NCBI RefSeq assembly: GCF_014651035.1 | Contig: NZ_BMWC01000005.1 | Span: forward strand, 372,001 to 436,000 | Direction of reading: 5' to 3' | DNA: 64,000 nucleotides | From: Streptomyces lomondensis | GTDB taxonomy: Bacteria; Actinomycetota; Actinomycetes; Streptomycetales; Streptomycetaceae | In this document: piece after piece, positions 45,770-54,290 of the stretch | How positions within the stretch are numbered: position 1 is the stretch's first letter | How the letters are laid out: each line of letters begins with the position of its first letter | Made by a program: the position numbers and the translations under genes | Notes under the pieces: model-generated | Seen by the model: only the letters and a program-made list of their open reading frames with translations | Told to the model about the DNA's origin: nothing | The model's database searches: none

Positions 45770-47299
45770 ATGGCAGACGACTACCTCGTACGCATCGGCA
45801 AGCTCATCCGTGACGCCCGGCAGCACCGGGGCTGGACGCAGTCGCAGCTGGCCGAGGCGCTCGGAACCAGCCAGAGCGCCGTCAACCGGATCGAGCGCGG
45901 CAACCAGAACATCAGCCTTGAGATGATCGCGCGGATCGGGGAGGCCCTCGACAGCGAGATCGTGTCCCTCGGCTACGCCGGTCCGATGCATCTGCGGGTC
46001 GTCGGCGGGCGCCGGCTGTCCGGTGCCATCGACGTGAAGACGAGCAAGAACGCGTGCGTGGCGCTGCTGTGCGCCTCACTGCTCAACCAGGGGCGCACGG
46101 TGCTGCGCCGCGTCGCCCGCATCGAGGAGGTCTACCGCCTCCTGGAGGTGCTGGGCTCCATCGGAGTGCGCACCCGGTGGATCAACGACGGCGTCGACCT
46201 GGAGATCGTGCCGTCGGCGGAGCTGGACCTGGCGGCGATCGACGCGGACGCGGCCCGCCGCACCCGGTCGATCATCATGTTCCTCGGCCCGCTGCTGCAC
46301 CGCATGGACCACTTCAAGCTGCCGTACGCCGGCGGCTGCGACCTCGGCACCCGCACGGTCGAGCCGCACATGATCGCGCTGCGCCGGTTCGGCCTGGACA
46401 TCGCCGCCACCGAGGGCCAGTACCACGCCCAGGTGGACCGCTCGGTCAGCCCCGACCGCCCGATCGTCCTGACCGAGCGCGGCGACACGGTCACCGAGAA
46501 CGCGCTGCTCGCCGCCGCCCGGCACGACGGCACCACCGTCATCCGCAACGCCTCCTCCAACTACATGGTCCAGGACCTGTGCTTCTTCCTGGAGGCCCTG
46601 GGCGTCAAGGTCGACGGCATCGGCACCACCACCCTCACCGTGCACGGCGTACCGACCATCGACGTCGACGTGGACTACTCCCCCTCCGAGGACCCGGTCG
46701 AGGCGATGAGCCTGGTCGCGGCGGCCGTCGTGACCGAGTCGGAGCTGACGGTGCGCCGGGTGCCGATCGAGTTCCTGGAGATCGAGCTGGCCGTGCTGGA
46801 GGAGATGGGCCTCGACCACGACCGCACGCCCGAGTACTTCGCGGACAACGGCCGCACCCGGCTGGTGGACCTCACCGTCCGGCCCTCCAAGCTGGAGGCG
46901 CCGATCGACAAGATCCACCCCATGCCGTTCCCCGGCCTGAACATCGACAACGTCCCGTTCTTCGCGGCGATCGCGGCGGTCGCGCAGGGCAAGACCCTCA
47001 TCCACGACTGGGTCTACGACAACCGCGCGATCTACCTGACCGACCTGAACCGCCTCGGCGGCCGGCTCCAGCTGCTGGACCCCCACCGCGTCCTGGTCGA
47101 GGGCCCGACCCGCTGGCGCGCCGCCGAGATGATGTGCCCGCCGGCCCTGCGCCCCGCGGTGGTCGTCCTGCTGGCGATGATGGCGGCCGAGGGCACGTCG
47201 GTGCTGCGCAACGTGTACGTCATCAACCGGGGGTACGAGGACCTGGCGGAGCGGCTGAACTCCATCGGGGCGCAGATCGAGACGTTCCGGGACATCTGA
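45770..47299 (+). CDS. murA: XRE-type HTH fused to UDP-GlcNAc 1-carboxyvinyltransferase (MurA)
   Basis: 509-residue fusion. Residues 1-68 are an XRE/Cro helix-turn-helix ('LIRDARQHRGWTQSQLAEAL', 'TSQSAVNRIERGNQNIS'); residues about 73-505 are a MurA/EPSP-synthase fold that transfers enolpyruvate to UDP-GlcNAc in peptidoglycan synthesis. Catalytic features remain: Lys in 'IDVKTSKNACVALLC', the fosfomycin-target Cys in 'PYAGGCDLGTRTVEPH' and the Asp in 'PFPGLNIDNVPF'. Streptomyces carries a separate housekeeping MurA, so this one may be a sensor-regulator or a specialised enzyme. ATG 45770 has no ribosome-binding site and looks leaderless. Converges with the MFS gene at 19 nt. Confidence 0.92.
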   Translation: MADDYLVRIGKLIRDARQHRGWTQSQLAEALGTSQSAVNRIERGNQNISLEMIARIGEALDSEIVSLGYAGPMHLRVVGGRRLSGAIDVKTSKNACVALLCASLLNQGRTVLRRVARIEEVYRLLEVLGSIGVRTRWINDGVDLEIVPSAELDLAAIDADAARRTRSIIMFLGPLLHRMDHFKLPYAGGCDLGTRTVEPHMIALRRFGLDIAATEGQYHAQVDRSVSPDRPIVLTERGDTVTENALLAAARHDGTTVIRNASSNYMVQDLCFFLEALGVKVDGIGTTTLTVHGVPTIDVDVDYSPSEDPVEAMSLVAAAVVTESELTVRRVPIEFLEIELAVLEEMGLDHDRTPEYFADNGRTRLVDLTVRPSKLEAPIDKIHPMPFPGLNIDNVPFFAAIAAVAQGKTLIHDWVYDNRAIYLTDLNRLGGRLQLLDPHRVLVEGPTRWRAAEMMCPPALRPAVVVLLAMMAAEGTSVLRNVYVINRGYEDLAERLNSIGAQIETFRDI

Positions 47300-47318
47300 C
47301 CAGAAGATGCCGGTGACT

Positions 47319-48578
47319 TCATGCGCGGCGCTTCCGGTGCCTGCCGCCGGAGCGGTGCCGCCGGCGTCTGGTGACGGTGAAGGCGACGGCGAGGCCGAGG
47401 GCCTGGAGGACGGCGCAGGCCGTGATGACGTGGTCCAGGGCGGCCGGCGGTGTGGTGGCGACCAGGATGCCGGCGACGGGGTAGGGCAGGAGGAGGATCA
47501 GGACGGTCAGGGACAGCGTGCTGCCGAAGACCTCGGCGGGTATCAGCCGGGAGCGCAGGGTGCGCAGAACGACGGTCAGCACGCCGTCCCCGGCCATGAA
47601 GGCAGCGATCAGCAGCAGGTACGCCGGATAGGCATCGGCGTGGGCGAGGGCGAAGCAGGCCACGGACGCCACGCAGGCGGCGACGCGCCCCACCGAGGAC
47701 AGTCCCCATCGGTCGATGGCGATCCGGCAGACCGCGATCGCCGCCAGGGAGGCCGCCGCCGCGGCGGACCACACCACGCCGACCGAGGCGCTGGCGTGGC
47801 CGAGCTGTTTCACCAGAATCACCGGAACGGCGGCCTCCAGCACTCCGAGTGCCAGATTGGACAAGGCCAGCCCCACCACCAGACAGGCGAGCGCGGGCAG
47901 CGCGCGCAGCGTCGACCACCCGGTCCGCACGCTCTCGGCGAGGGACATGGCCGTCGTCGACCGGCCTCCGCGCACCCGCGGCGTGATGACGGCCGCCAGC
48001 AGCGACAACCCGCCGATGGCGGCGAGCATCCCCGTCGGTCCGGTCCACTGCAGGAGAAAGCCGCCCGCCGCGGGTCCCGCGAGAGCGGCGCCCTGGTCTA
48101 TGCCGAGGAGGACCGACTGGATGCGGTGGGCCCCGTCGGCGGCCTCCCGGCTGGCCACCGCGCCGACACTCTCGGCCGCGATGTAGCTGAACTCGGTCAG
48201 GAAGCCGGCGCACGCGGCGAGCAGCATCACCACGACCGTGGCGGTGTGGCCGTGCGTGAACGCCAGGACCAGCGCGGCGATGCCGACGACACCGGCCCGG
48301 GCGGTCGCGGCCAGCCGGAAGACCCGTGCGGCGCCGAAGCGGTCGACGGCCGAGCCGGCCATACCGAACGTGCTCAGCCGGGGCACCCACGCCAGCATGA
48401 ACGCGATCCCCGTCAGCGACGCGGAATCGGTGGTGGCCAGCACCAGCAACGGGATGGTGTAGGTCGCCATGGAGGACGCGGCGGCGTCCGCGAGGCGGGG
48501 TAAGTAGATGCGCCGTGAGGGTCCATGCTCCGGGATACGGGCATGTCGCGGACCGGCGGATCGGACCAGGGTTGTCAT
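47319..48578 (-). CDS. MFS transporter
   Basis: Major facilitator superfamily protein of 419 residues with about 12 hydrophobic segments, of the MFS_3/enterobactin-exporter-like type often linked to drug or metabolite export. 'RLSTFGMAGSAVDRFGAARV' is the loop 2-3 motif (G-x3-D-R-x-G), repeated more weakly in the second half as 'CRIAIDRWGLSSVGR'. The C-terminus is very basic ('TRRRRHRSGGRHRKRRA'). ATG 48578 has no obvious ribosome-binding site, and an internal start near 48509 (M-A-T-Y-T) cannot be ruled out. Confidence 0.85.
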   Translation of the reverse strand: MTTLVRSAGPRHARIPEHGPSRRIYLPRLADAAASSMATYTIPLLVLATTDSASLTGIAFMLAWVPRLSTFGMAGSAVDRFGAARVFRLAATARAGVVGIAALVLAFTHGHTATVVVMLLAACAGFLTEFSYIAAESVGAVASREAADGAHRIQSVLLGIDQGAALAGPAAGGFLLQWTGPTGMLAAIGGLSLLAAVITPRVRGGRSTTAMSLAESVRTGWSTLRALPALACLVVGLALSNLALGVLEAAVPVILVKQLGHASASVGVVWSAAAAASLAAIAVCRIAIDRWGLSSVGRVAACVASVACFALAHADAYPAYLLLIAAFMAGDGVLTVVLRTLRSRLIPAEVFGSTLSLTVLILLLPYPVAGILVATTPPAALDHVITACAVLQALGLAVAFTVTRRRRHRSGGRHRKRRA

Positions 48579-49049
48579 CAGGCAGGGCAGTGCTTCGCTT
48601 CTGTCTTACCGGAACGTTCGCTCATGCCGACCGCGTCGCAGGCCTGTGCCCGCGAGTGCCGGCTCGCGCCCTTACCGCATGTCCTGCTCTCTCCGCGCGT
48701 AGCGCCGACGCCTTCCGGGCGCCCGACACTGCCGCGCACCAGCCGTTCGGGGGATCACCTCGTACAGCGCACCGGGGGTCAGGAGTGTCACGGGTGAGCC
48801 CGCTGTCACCCGTGTCATCGAGAGGGATTCCGCTCCATGGGTGGATCCTCGGCCCGGGGCGCACGTTCTCGGTAGCGGCTGTCACCGCGCGGGTGTAGCG
48901 TCGTGATTCAGCAGTCGTGGTTCCGAAGTGCCGTTCGCCCGTGATCGCCATCACGGGCGTTCTTGCTTTTCAGCGCCTTTCCGGACCAGGGCGATCACCT
49001 CCCGGGCACGTAGAGCGCGAGCCCGGTTTCCCCCTCGAAGGAGACGGTC
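48579..49049. other. 471-nt leader/promoter region of the cold-shock gene
   Basis: No credible gene. A 10-bp stem with 4-nt loop (48936-48945 with 48950-48959) is followed by TTCTTGCTTTT, a rare U-rich tail here, so it could be an intrinsic terminator/attenuator or a temperature-sensitive leader element for cspA. GAAGGAGACGG at the end is the ribosome-binding site of the cold-shock gene. Confidence 0.5.
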
Positions 49050-49253
49050 ATGGCCAAGGGCACTGTCAAGTGGTTCAACAGCGAGAAGGGCTTCGGCTTC
49101 ATCGAGCAGGAGGGCGGCGGCCCGGACGTCTTCGCCCACTACTCGAACATCGCCGCCCAGGGGTACCGCGAGCTGCATGAGGGCCAGAAGGTCGAGTTCG
49201 ACGTCACCCAGGGCCAGAAGGGCCCGCAGGCGGAGAACATCCGCCCCGTCTGA
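49050..49253 (+). CDS. Cold-shock protein (CspA family)
   Basis: 67-residue OB-fold nucleic-acid chaperone. RNP1 is 'KGFGFIEQ' and RNP2 'DVFAHYSNI' (His-Tyr replaces the usual His-Phe; otherwise typical), start 'MAKGTVKWFNSEKG'. ATG 49050 has AAGGAGA 6 nt upstream. Monocistronic, with a long 5' region and a strong terminator. Confidence 0.96.
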   Translation: MAKGTVKWFNSEKGFGFIEQEGGGPDVFAHYSNIAAQGYRELHEGQKVEFDVTQGQKGPQAENIRPV

Positions 49254-49268
49254 CACCGCCGCAGCAGC

Positions 49269-49304
49269 AAGGCCCGGCGTGCCGCCTTCGGCACGCCGGG
49301 CCTT
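49269..49304 (+). terminator. Terminator hairpin after the cold-shock gene
   Basis: Perfect 16-bp stem (49269-49284 with 49289-49304, loop CCTT), 15 nt beyond the stop. Confidence 0.9.
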
Positions 49305-49620
49305 GTCACTGTGTGACGCATCAGCACCACGATGCGCTGTAGGAGGTGACCCGATCATGAGGGTCGAGTGCAGGGGCAGGCCGGTTCCCCCCGTGACGGG
49401 TCTGCCCCTGCTCGCGAAACGGAGGTCGCCGACTTGCCATCAACAGTGCCGAGGGGCATCCCGCAGCCCCTCTCGTGCTCGACGTGGACCGACCACACGG
49501 TATGGCCGGGGCGCTCGGCCGGGACTGGGGCTTCGTGAAGGGCACGACGGGGCTTTTATGCCCCAGTTTGACCGGATGCATGATCTCCGCTGTGACGGCC
49601 CCCGCGGAAGGAGCCATCGG
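49305..49620. other. Intergenic region with a 10-bp hairpin and a possible short frame
   Basis: GTAGGAGGTGACC at about 49339 is a near-perfect ribosome-binding site before ATG 49357, whose frame is open through to 49851, but the Arg/Pro-rich translation has no protein-like character until 49621. A 10-bp inverted repeat (49370-49379 with 49402-49411) lies just inside that frame. It may be a decayed gene or a structured leader. Confidence 0.35.
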
Positions 49621-49851
49621 TTGAGCGAGCGGATCAGGGCCAGGGTCCTGCTTCTGGTCGGCGACGAGGCGGAGTTGACGACCGAGCACCGCGGGGCCGA
49701 GGATCCGGAGCGCGTGTCCGTGGGCCGGCTCGTCGCGGAGACGGGCATCCCTCGCGCGCGGTTGGTCGGTGCCGACGTCGTGGCGGTGCTGGACGACGCG
49801 GGCGAGTTGGAGCGGTTCGAGCACACGGACCGGACCGACGGCGTTCGCTGA
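49621..49851 (+). CDS. Unknown 76-residue protein
   Basis: I do not recognise the family. TTG 49621 has AAGGAG 7 nt upstream. The product 'MSERIRARVLLLVGDEAELT' ... 'SVGRLVAETGIPRARLVGAD' ... 'DDAGELERFEHTDR' looks like a compact soluble domain with regular charge pattern and normal codon bias. Alternatively it is the C-terminal part of the longer frame that starts at ATG 49357 with its own ribosome-binding site. Confidence 0.5.
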   Translation: MSERIRARVLLLVGDEAELTTEHRGAEDPERVSVGRLVAETGIPRARLVGADVVAVLDDAGELERFEHTDRTDGVR

Positions 49852-49987
49852 CGTCATGCGCGCCACTGCGTCGGGATCTCATTGCTCTGCTCCCTCATGT
49901 TCCGCAACCCCCGGCCCACCGCACCACCGGTGACGTTTCCGTGGAGCGACTATTTATCAGAGGGCCGGGCGCCGACGCGAGGAACCA

Positions 49988-50530
49988 ATGACCATTACAG
50001 AACCGCTGGACCACTCCATTCAGCGCATAACGAAGTGGATCCAGTCCCAGCCACTCGCCGCACCGCTCAATGCCCCGGCCTCCGATGCGGACATCACTTC
50101 CCTCAGCCAGGCGATCGGTATCGAAATCCCCTCGCCCCTCGCGGCGCTTCTCCGCTTCTCGAACGGCCTCGACTGGTACAAGCTGTTCCCCACGGGCGAA
50201 GGGCCGATGAGCTGTGCGCGGATCGACCGCATCTACATCAGGAACACGGAGATCGCCCGGCAGAACGAAGACCCCGACTGGTGGCGGCCTGAATGGATTC
50301 CCTTCGCTGAACGCTATGAAGGGCACGAAGGATTTCTGATCGACGCGGGACACCCGGCACACCCGATCCTGAAGTACACGGAAGCGGACTACCCGCGCCC
50401 TTACGCCCCTTCGATGGCGCGGCTCCTGCACGCTCTCGCCGCCGCCCTGCACGGCACGCAGGACAACCCGGAACTCCCCTTCTGCGGACGTTCCGCGTCC
50501 GTGGCAGACGGCGTGATCGAGTGGTCCTGA
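49988..50530 (+). CDS. SMI1/KNR4 (SUKH) family protein
   Basis: 180-residue cytoplasmic SUKH-superfamily protein. Recognisable pieces are 'IGIEIPSPLAALLRFSNGLD' (the helix-turn before the first strands), 'WIPFAERYEGHEGFLIDAGH' and the closing helix 'MARLLHALAAALHG'. SUKH proteins are frequent immunity proteins to contact-dependent or polymorphic toxins, but many are free-standing as here; no toxin gene is visible. ATG 49988 with GAGGA 4 nt upstream. Lower G+C than its surroundings. Confidence 0.8.
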   Translation: MTITEPLDHSIQRITKWIQSQPLAAPLNAPASDADITSLSQAIGIEIPSPLAALLRFSNGLDWYKLFPTGEGPMSCARIDRIYIRNTEIARQNEDPDWWRPEWIPFAERYEGHEGFLIDAGHPAHPILKYTEADYPRPYAPSMARLLHALAAALHGTQDNPELPFCGRSASVADGVIEWS

Positions 50531-50537
50531 CGACACA

Positions 50538-50580
50538 AACGTGTGTGGCGCCGACGGGCTCCGTCGGCGCCACACACGTT
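50538..50580. terminator. Strong bidirectional terminator
   Basis: Perfect 20-bp stem with a 3-nt loop (50538-50557 with 50561-50580), 7 nt beyond the SUKH stop; also ends the opposing decayed gene at 50594. Confidence 0.92.
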
Positions 50581-50593
50581 ACTCACCTGCCGT

Positions 50594-51013
50594 TCAAAGT
50601 CGCCGCCGCGCGCAAGCAGATGGCCGCTTCCGCCCGGTGAACGCTGGTGCGGTAGTGCCCGGATCGCGCGTGGTACGGGCACTGTGCCGGCGAGCTGCGC
50701 CACGAGGACCGGGTCGGCTAATGCCGTAACGGCGTTCGATGTTGACGTCGTTGTCACTGGGCGGCGGGTTGGCGCCCGCTCGCGGCAGTGTCAGGTCGAT
50801 GCCGTAGTCCTTCATGCAGGACTGCTTGAGATCGTTGGCGGCCTGCTCGATGGTGACCTGGTCCTCGTAGGAGGCCATGTACGCCTCCAGCGGAAGGGTC
50901 AGATCCTTGGTCAGGCCACGGGTGGGGACCTTCTCGGGCCAGTTTTCCTTGTTCACGATCGGTCTGCCATCAGCCGCGTTCTCCGTGGTGTCCGGACGCT
51001 TGATGTGCTTCAC
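50594..51013 (-). pseudogene. 3'-truncated lipoprotein-like gene
   Basis: GTG 51013 with AAGGA upstream starts a sensible protein ('KHIKRPDTTENAADGRPIVN', 'ASYEDQVTIEQAANDLKQSC', 'MKDYGIDLTLPRAG', 'NIERRYGI') resembling the conserved core of Streptomyces proteins with a C-M-K-x-Y-G motif. After 'RRYGI' (about 50725) the frame turns into Arg/Pro-rich nonsense while another frame briefly continues plausibly ('TALADPVLVAQLAG'), indicating frameshift and loss of the C-terminal part. The family function is unknown to me. Confidence 0.6.
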
Positions 51014-51025
51014 GGGGGTTCCTTC

Positions 51026-51358
51026 TTATGCGAAGTGGGAGGAGGCGTTGCTGTTCTTCAGGGCGGAGATCAGGTCGGTGATGTTGCAGTCTCCGTAGGG
51101 CCCGTTCTTCGCGGAGTACTGAGACGTTCCGCCGTAGCCGGAGTTGTAGTACACGCGATAGTTGTCGGCCCGGGCGCAGTTCTGCACGGACGCCGCGTTG
51201 TTCTTCATGTACTGGCCGTTGCCGTAACCGCCGTTGCCGAAGACGTACCGGTAAGTCGTCAGTGACGATCCCTGGTACTGGCTCGTGCCCCAGTGGTCGT
51301 AGACATTGCCGTAGAACGTCGTGAACGCCGACTTGTAGTAGCCGTTCTGGACAGGATC
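51026..51358 (-). pseudogene. 5'-truncated peptidase inhibitor I36-like gene
   Basis: Frame with 'VQNGYYKSAFTTFYGNVYDH', 'YRYVFGNGGYGNGQYMKNNA', 'QNCARADNYRVYYNSGYGGT' has the repeated Gly/Tyr/Asn pattern of secreted I36 (gamma-crystallin-like) inhibitors. No start codon or signal peptide exists upstream before an in-frame stop; coding similarity begins at about 51358, next to the cupin gene, so the 5' third has been lost. Its stop lies 12 nt before the neighbouring decayed gene, with which it once probably formed an operon. Confidence 0.6.
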
Positions 51359-51374
51359 GAGACCTGACGGCGCG

Positions 51375-51851
51375 CTACGACGAACGCGGCCCCGTCGGCG
51401 GGGCGTCCAGGAGTGTCACCCCGTAGCGGGCCAGCAAGTCGGCGTGGTCCGTGTCCTGTCGCGCGGCGGCGGGGCCGATCGAGCGGAAGTAGCCTTCGAT
51501 GGCGCCGGGGTTGTTGATGACCAGCAGGTCCGCCGTCGTGGTGAGCGGCTGGAAGGTGTGGGGAACGGACCGGGGGCCGAAGACGTAGGCGCCCGGCTCG
51601 GCGTCGTGGACGTCGCACGTGTCGAGTGCGGCCGAGCCGACCCAGAACCGGACGCGGCCCGACAGGACCACCCAGCTCTCGTCCTCGTGACTGTGGGCGT
51701 GCAGGGGCGGCGCGTCCGTCTGACGCATGGTCAGCCGCAGGACGCTGACCACGCCTTGTGTCTCGGAGGCCGAGACGACCTGCTCCTGGACGCTGTCGTA
51801 ATAGCGGTAGAAGGTGCCTTCGCCGGGGTTGCGCACGAGCGCCACGCTCAT
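51375..51851 (-). CDS. Cupin domain protein
   Basis: 158-residue single cupin. Metal-binding motif 1 is 'PPLHAHSHEDESWVVLSGRV' (H-x-H-x4-E type) and motif 2 'PGAYVFGPRSVPHTFQPL' (G-x5-P-x-H). Similar small cupins bind Fe, Mn or Zn and include quercetinase-like and regulatory proteins; substrate cannot be inferred. ATG 51851 with GGAGGAGGA 6 nt upstream. Appears intact although both neighbours are decayed. Confidence 0.85.
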   Translation of the reverse strand: MSVALVRNPGEGTFYRYYDSVQEQVVSASETQGVVSVLRLTMRQTDAPPLHAHSHEDESWVVLSGRVRFWVGSAALDTCDVHDAEPGAYVFGPRSVPHTFQPLTTTADLLVINNPGAIEGYFRSIGPAAARQDTDHADLLARYGVTLLDAPPTGPRSS

Positions 51852-51937
51852 TCGAGTCCTCCTCCGTATTTAGTTCACCGTTCAATCATCTCCGGCGTGG
51901 TGGAGGCCCGCCAGGGGCCGGGGCCCCTTTGGCTTGT

Positions 51938-52673
51938 TCACGTGCTGGGTGGGCGGCGTTCGCGGACCGGGCTCGCGGACTCCAGGAGCGATGCCAGCGG
52001 GAGCAGCACGTCCTCGGCGTACCAGGCGGTGACGAGTTGGACGCCGACCGGCAGGCCGTCGGCGGTCGCGCCGAACGGGAGCGACAGGGCCGGGCCTTCA
52101 GGGCCGCGATGCCCGTGAAGTGAGCGGGGCCGCGGACCGAGGGGGCCACGTCGCTGCCCAGGCCGAGCGGTGACATACCGGCCGCGATCGCCGCCGCCTC
52201 TCCCCCGCTGGACCCGCCCGGAGTCCGCCGCGGATCCCAGGGGTTGCGGGTGGGGCCCACCAGGAGGTTGTCGGTCTCCGTCCAGTAGGAGAACTCCGGC
52301 AGGCTCGTCTTGGCGAGCGGGATGGCGCCCGCGGCTCGCAGCCGCGCCACGGCGGTCGCGTCCCGCGCCGGGACGTGGTGGGCGAACAGCCGCGATCCCC
52401 GCGTGGTCACCACGCCGGCCGTGTCGAACGAGTCCTTGGTGGTGAAGGGAACGCCGTGCAGCGGGCCGAGGGCCCCACGCGCGCCACGGCGGCGTCGGCC
52501 CGGTCCGCCGCGGTCAGGGCCTGTTCACCGAGCACGGTGAGCACGGCGCGTACGTCCGGATCGACGGCCGCGACGCGGTCGAGATGGGCCCGCACCACCT
52601 CGCGGGAGGACACCTCGCGGGTCCGTACACGTCGTGCCAGTTCCGTCGCGTCCAGATCGGTCAGGGCGGTCAC
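51938..52673 (-). pseudogene. Degenerate amidase (amidase signature family)
   Basis: Begins with an amidase N-terminus ('DATELARRVRTREVSSREVV') at 52673, shifts frame near 52475, and continues 'VTTRGSRLFAHHVPARDATA', 'GGSSGGEAAAIAAGMSPLGL' (Gly/Ser-rich signature with the cis-Ser). After 'GPAHFTGIAALK' (about 52100) it jumps into another frame encoding the family C-terminus ('ATADGLPVGVQLVTAWYAED'), so roughly 200 central codons including the nucleophile region are deleted. About 245 codon-equivalents remain of a usual 450-480. Confidence 0.85.
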
Positions 52674-52693
52674 CGCGCCTCCATGGGCTGTCG

Positions 52694-53314
52694 TCAGGGC
52701 AGGCGTCGCGCGCGCAGGACACTGTCGCGGGCATGGTGAGTGCCGGCGGGGGGCGGGGCGACGCGTGGCCGGGTCTCGTCGACGAGGATGTCCCAGTCGG
52801 GTCCGAGGAGTGGGGCGATGTCGTCGAGCCAGTAGTAGTCGTCGGGGTCGAAGCCCTCCGGCTGGTGCCGGGCGAGATCCGCGAGGGCGTGGGTGGCGAG
52901 GAGCAGCGTGCCGCCGGGGGCGACGGCATCCAGCAGGCCGCGCAGCGCGGCGTGGCCGGACCGGCGCGTGAGCGGGAAGTACTGGACGGACACCAGGTCG
53001 AAGGCGCCTGCCCGGGGCGGCGTGGTGAGGAGGTCGGCCCGGGTGAAGGACACGCGGTCCTGGACGTCCGCGGCAGCGGCGGCGGCGCGCCGCAGGGCGA
53101 CTTCGGAGATGTCGACCGCGGTGACGTGCCAGCCGCGCCGGGCCAGCCAGAGCGCGTCGGCGCCCTCACCGCAGCCGACGTCGAGCGCCCGGCCCGGTGG
53201 CAGATCGGCGGCCTCGGTGACGAGCACGCCGTTGGGGTTGCCGCTGAACACCTGGTCGCGGCTGCGGTACATCTCGTCCCAGTGCTGGGCGTCCTGCCGG
53301 GAATCGTGGGTCAT
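52694..53314 (-). CDS. SAM-dependent methyltransferase
   Basis: Class I methyltransferase of 206 residues. SAM motif I 'ALDVGCGEGADALWLARRGW', motif II acidic 'VTAVDIS', 'VSFTRADLL' and 'FDLVSVQYFPL' follow. Overall pattern resembles the thiopurine/tellurite-type methyltransferases ('WDEMYRSRDQVFSGNPNGVL'). ATG 53314 with GGAGGTG 6 nt upstream is better than GTG 53335. Substrate unknown. Confidence 0.9.
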   Translation of the reverse strand: MTHDSRQDAQHWDEMYRSRDQVFSGNPNGVLVTEAADLPPGRALDVGCGEGADALWLARRGWHVTAVDISEVALRRAAAAAADVQDRVSFTRADLLTTPPRAGAFDLVSVQYFPLTRRSGHAALRGLLDAVAPGGTLLLATHALADLARHQPEGFDPDDYYWLDDIAPLLGPDWDILVDETRPRVAPPPAGTHHARDSVLRARRLP

Positions 53315-53442
53315 CGTGACCACCTCCGCCGCCAACGTGGCCCCGCTCCCGGCCTGTCGGCAACGATCCTTGCGGAAACCGCAAAGCGCGGGGGCAGTGA
53401 GCGAATGAGTGATGCGACGGCCTCCTCCCGCCTGAGCCGCGC

Positions 53443-54221
53443 TCAGGCCGCCGGGTAGTCGGCGCCGACGGTGACGTCCCGCCAGGCGTCGAAGTCCGCC
53501 CGGAGCGTGTCGAGCCGCGCGGTGGCGATGTCGTACGCGGCCTTCCCCAGCAGCAGGCGCAGCGGCGGCTCGGCCGACTCGACGGCGTCGACGACGGCCT
53601 CGGCCGCCCGCAGCGGATCGCCCGGCTGGTGGCCGTAGGTGGCCAGGGTGCTGGTGCGCCGTACGCCGGCGGTCGCCGCGTAGTCCTCGATCACGGTGGC
53701 CGACTGGCGCATGGAGGGGCCGGACCAGTTGGTGCGGAACGCGGCGGGCTCGACGATCGTCACCCCGATGCCGAGCGGGGCGACTTCGGCGGCGAGCGAC
53801 TCGGACAGGCCCTCCACCGCGAACTTGCTGGCGTGGTAGTAGCCGGTGGCGCCGAAGGCGGCCAGGCCGCCGAGGGAGGAGACGTTGACACGTTGGTGTC
53901 GAACAGGACCCGGATCTCGGCGTCCTCCCCTTCCTCGACGGCGGCGAGACAGCCGTAGCCGGTGTTGTTCACCAGGACGTCGATCCGCCCGAACTCCGCC
54001 TCCGCCCGCTCGACGGCCGCGGCCACCTGTGCGGGATCCGTGACGTCGAGGGGCAGGGTGAGGGCGCGGTCGCCGTGGCCGGCGGCCAGGTCGGCGACGG
54101 TGCGCGGATCGCGGGCGGTGACCACCGCCCGGTGGCCGCGTTCGAGGAGGGTGGTGGCGAGGGCGCGGCCGAGGCCGGTGGAGCGGCCGGTGATGAACCA
54201 GACGGGTGTGCTGTCGTTCAC
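53443..54221 (-). pseudogene. Short-chain dehydrogenase with internal deletion and frameshift
   Basis: N-terminal Rossmann part intact ('VWFITGRSTGLGRALATTLL' with the TGxxxGxG site, 'VLVNNTGYGC') up to 'FDTNV' at about 53892. There about 25 codons are missing, including the strand before the catalytic Ser, and the rest continues in another frame as 'SSLGGLAAFGATGYYHASKF' (catalytic Y-x3-K present) to the normal C-terminus. AACGT occurs at both sides of the junction, fitting a deletion between short repeats. Confidence 0.85.
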
Positions 54222-54290
54222 GTGGGAAAGTCCTTGGTCGATTCAGCCGATTGAGCCGGTTCCGGCGATTCGGGGGAGAGAGGCGGTCCG

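Noticed and set aside
49050..49253. Antisense frames around the cold-shock gene
   Set aside because: They cover a textbook CspA on the plus strand and have no ribosome-binding site.
49321..49620. tRNA or small structured RNA downstream of the cold-shock gene
   Set aside because: A 10-bp hairpin is present but no cloverleaf, CCA-end or T-loop motif could be found.
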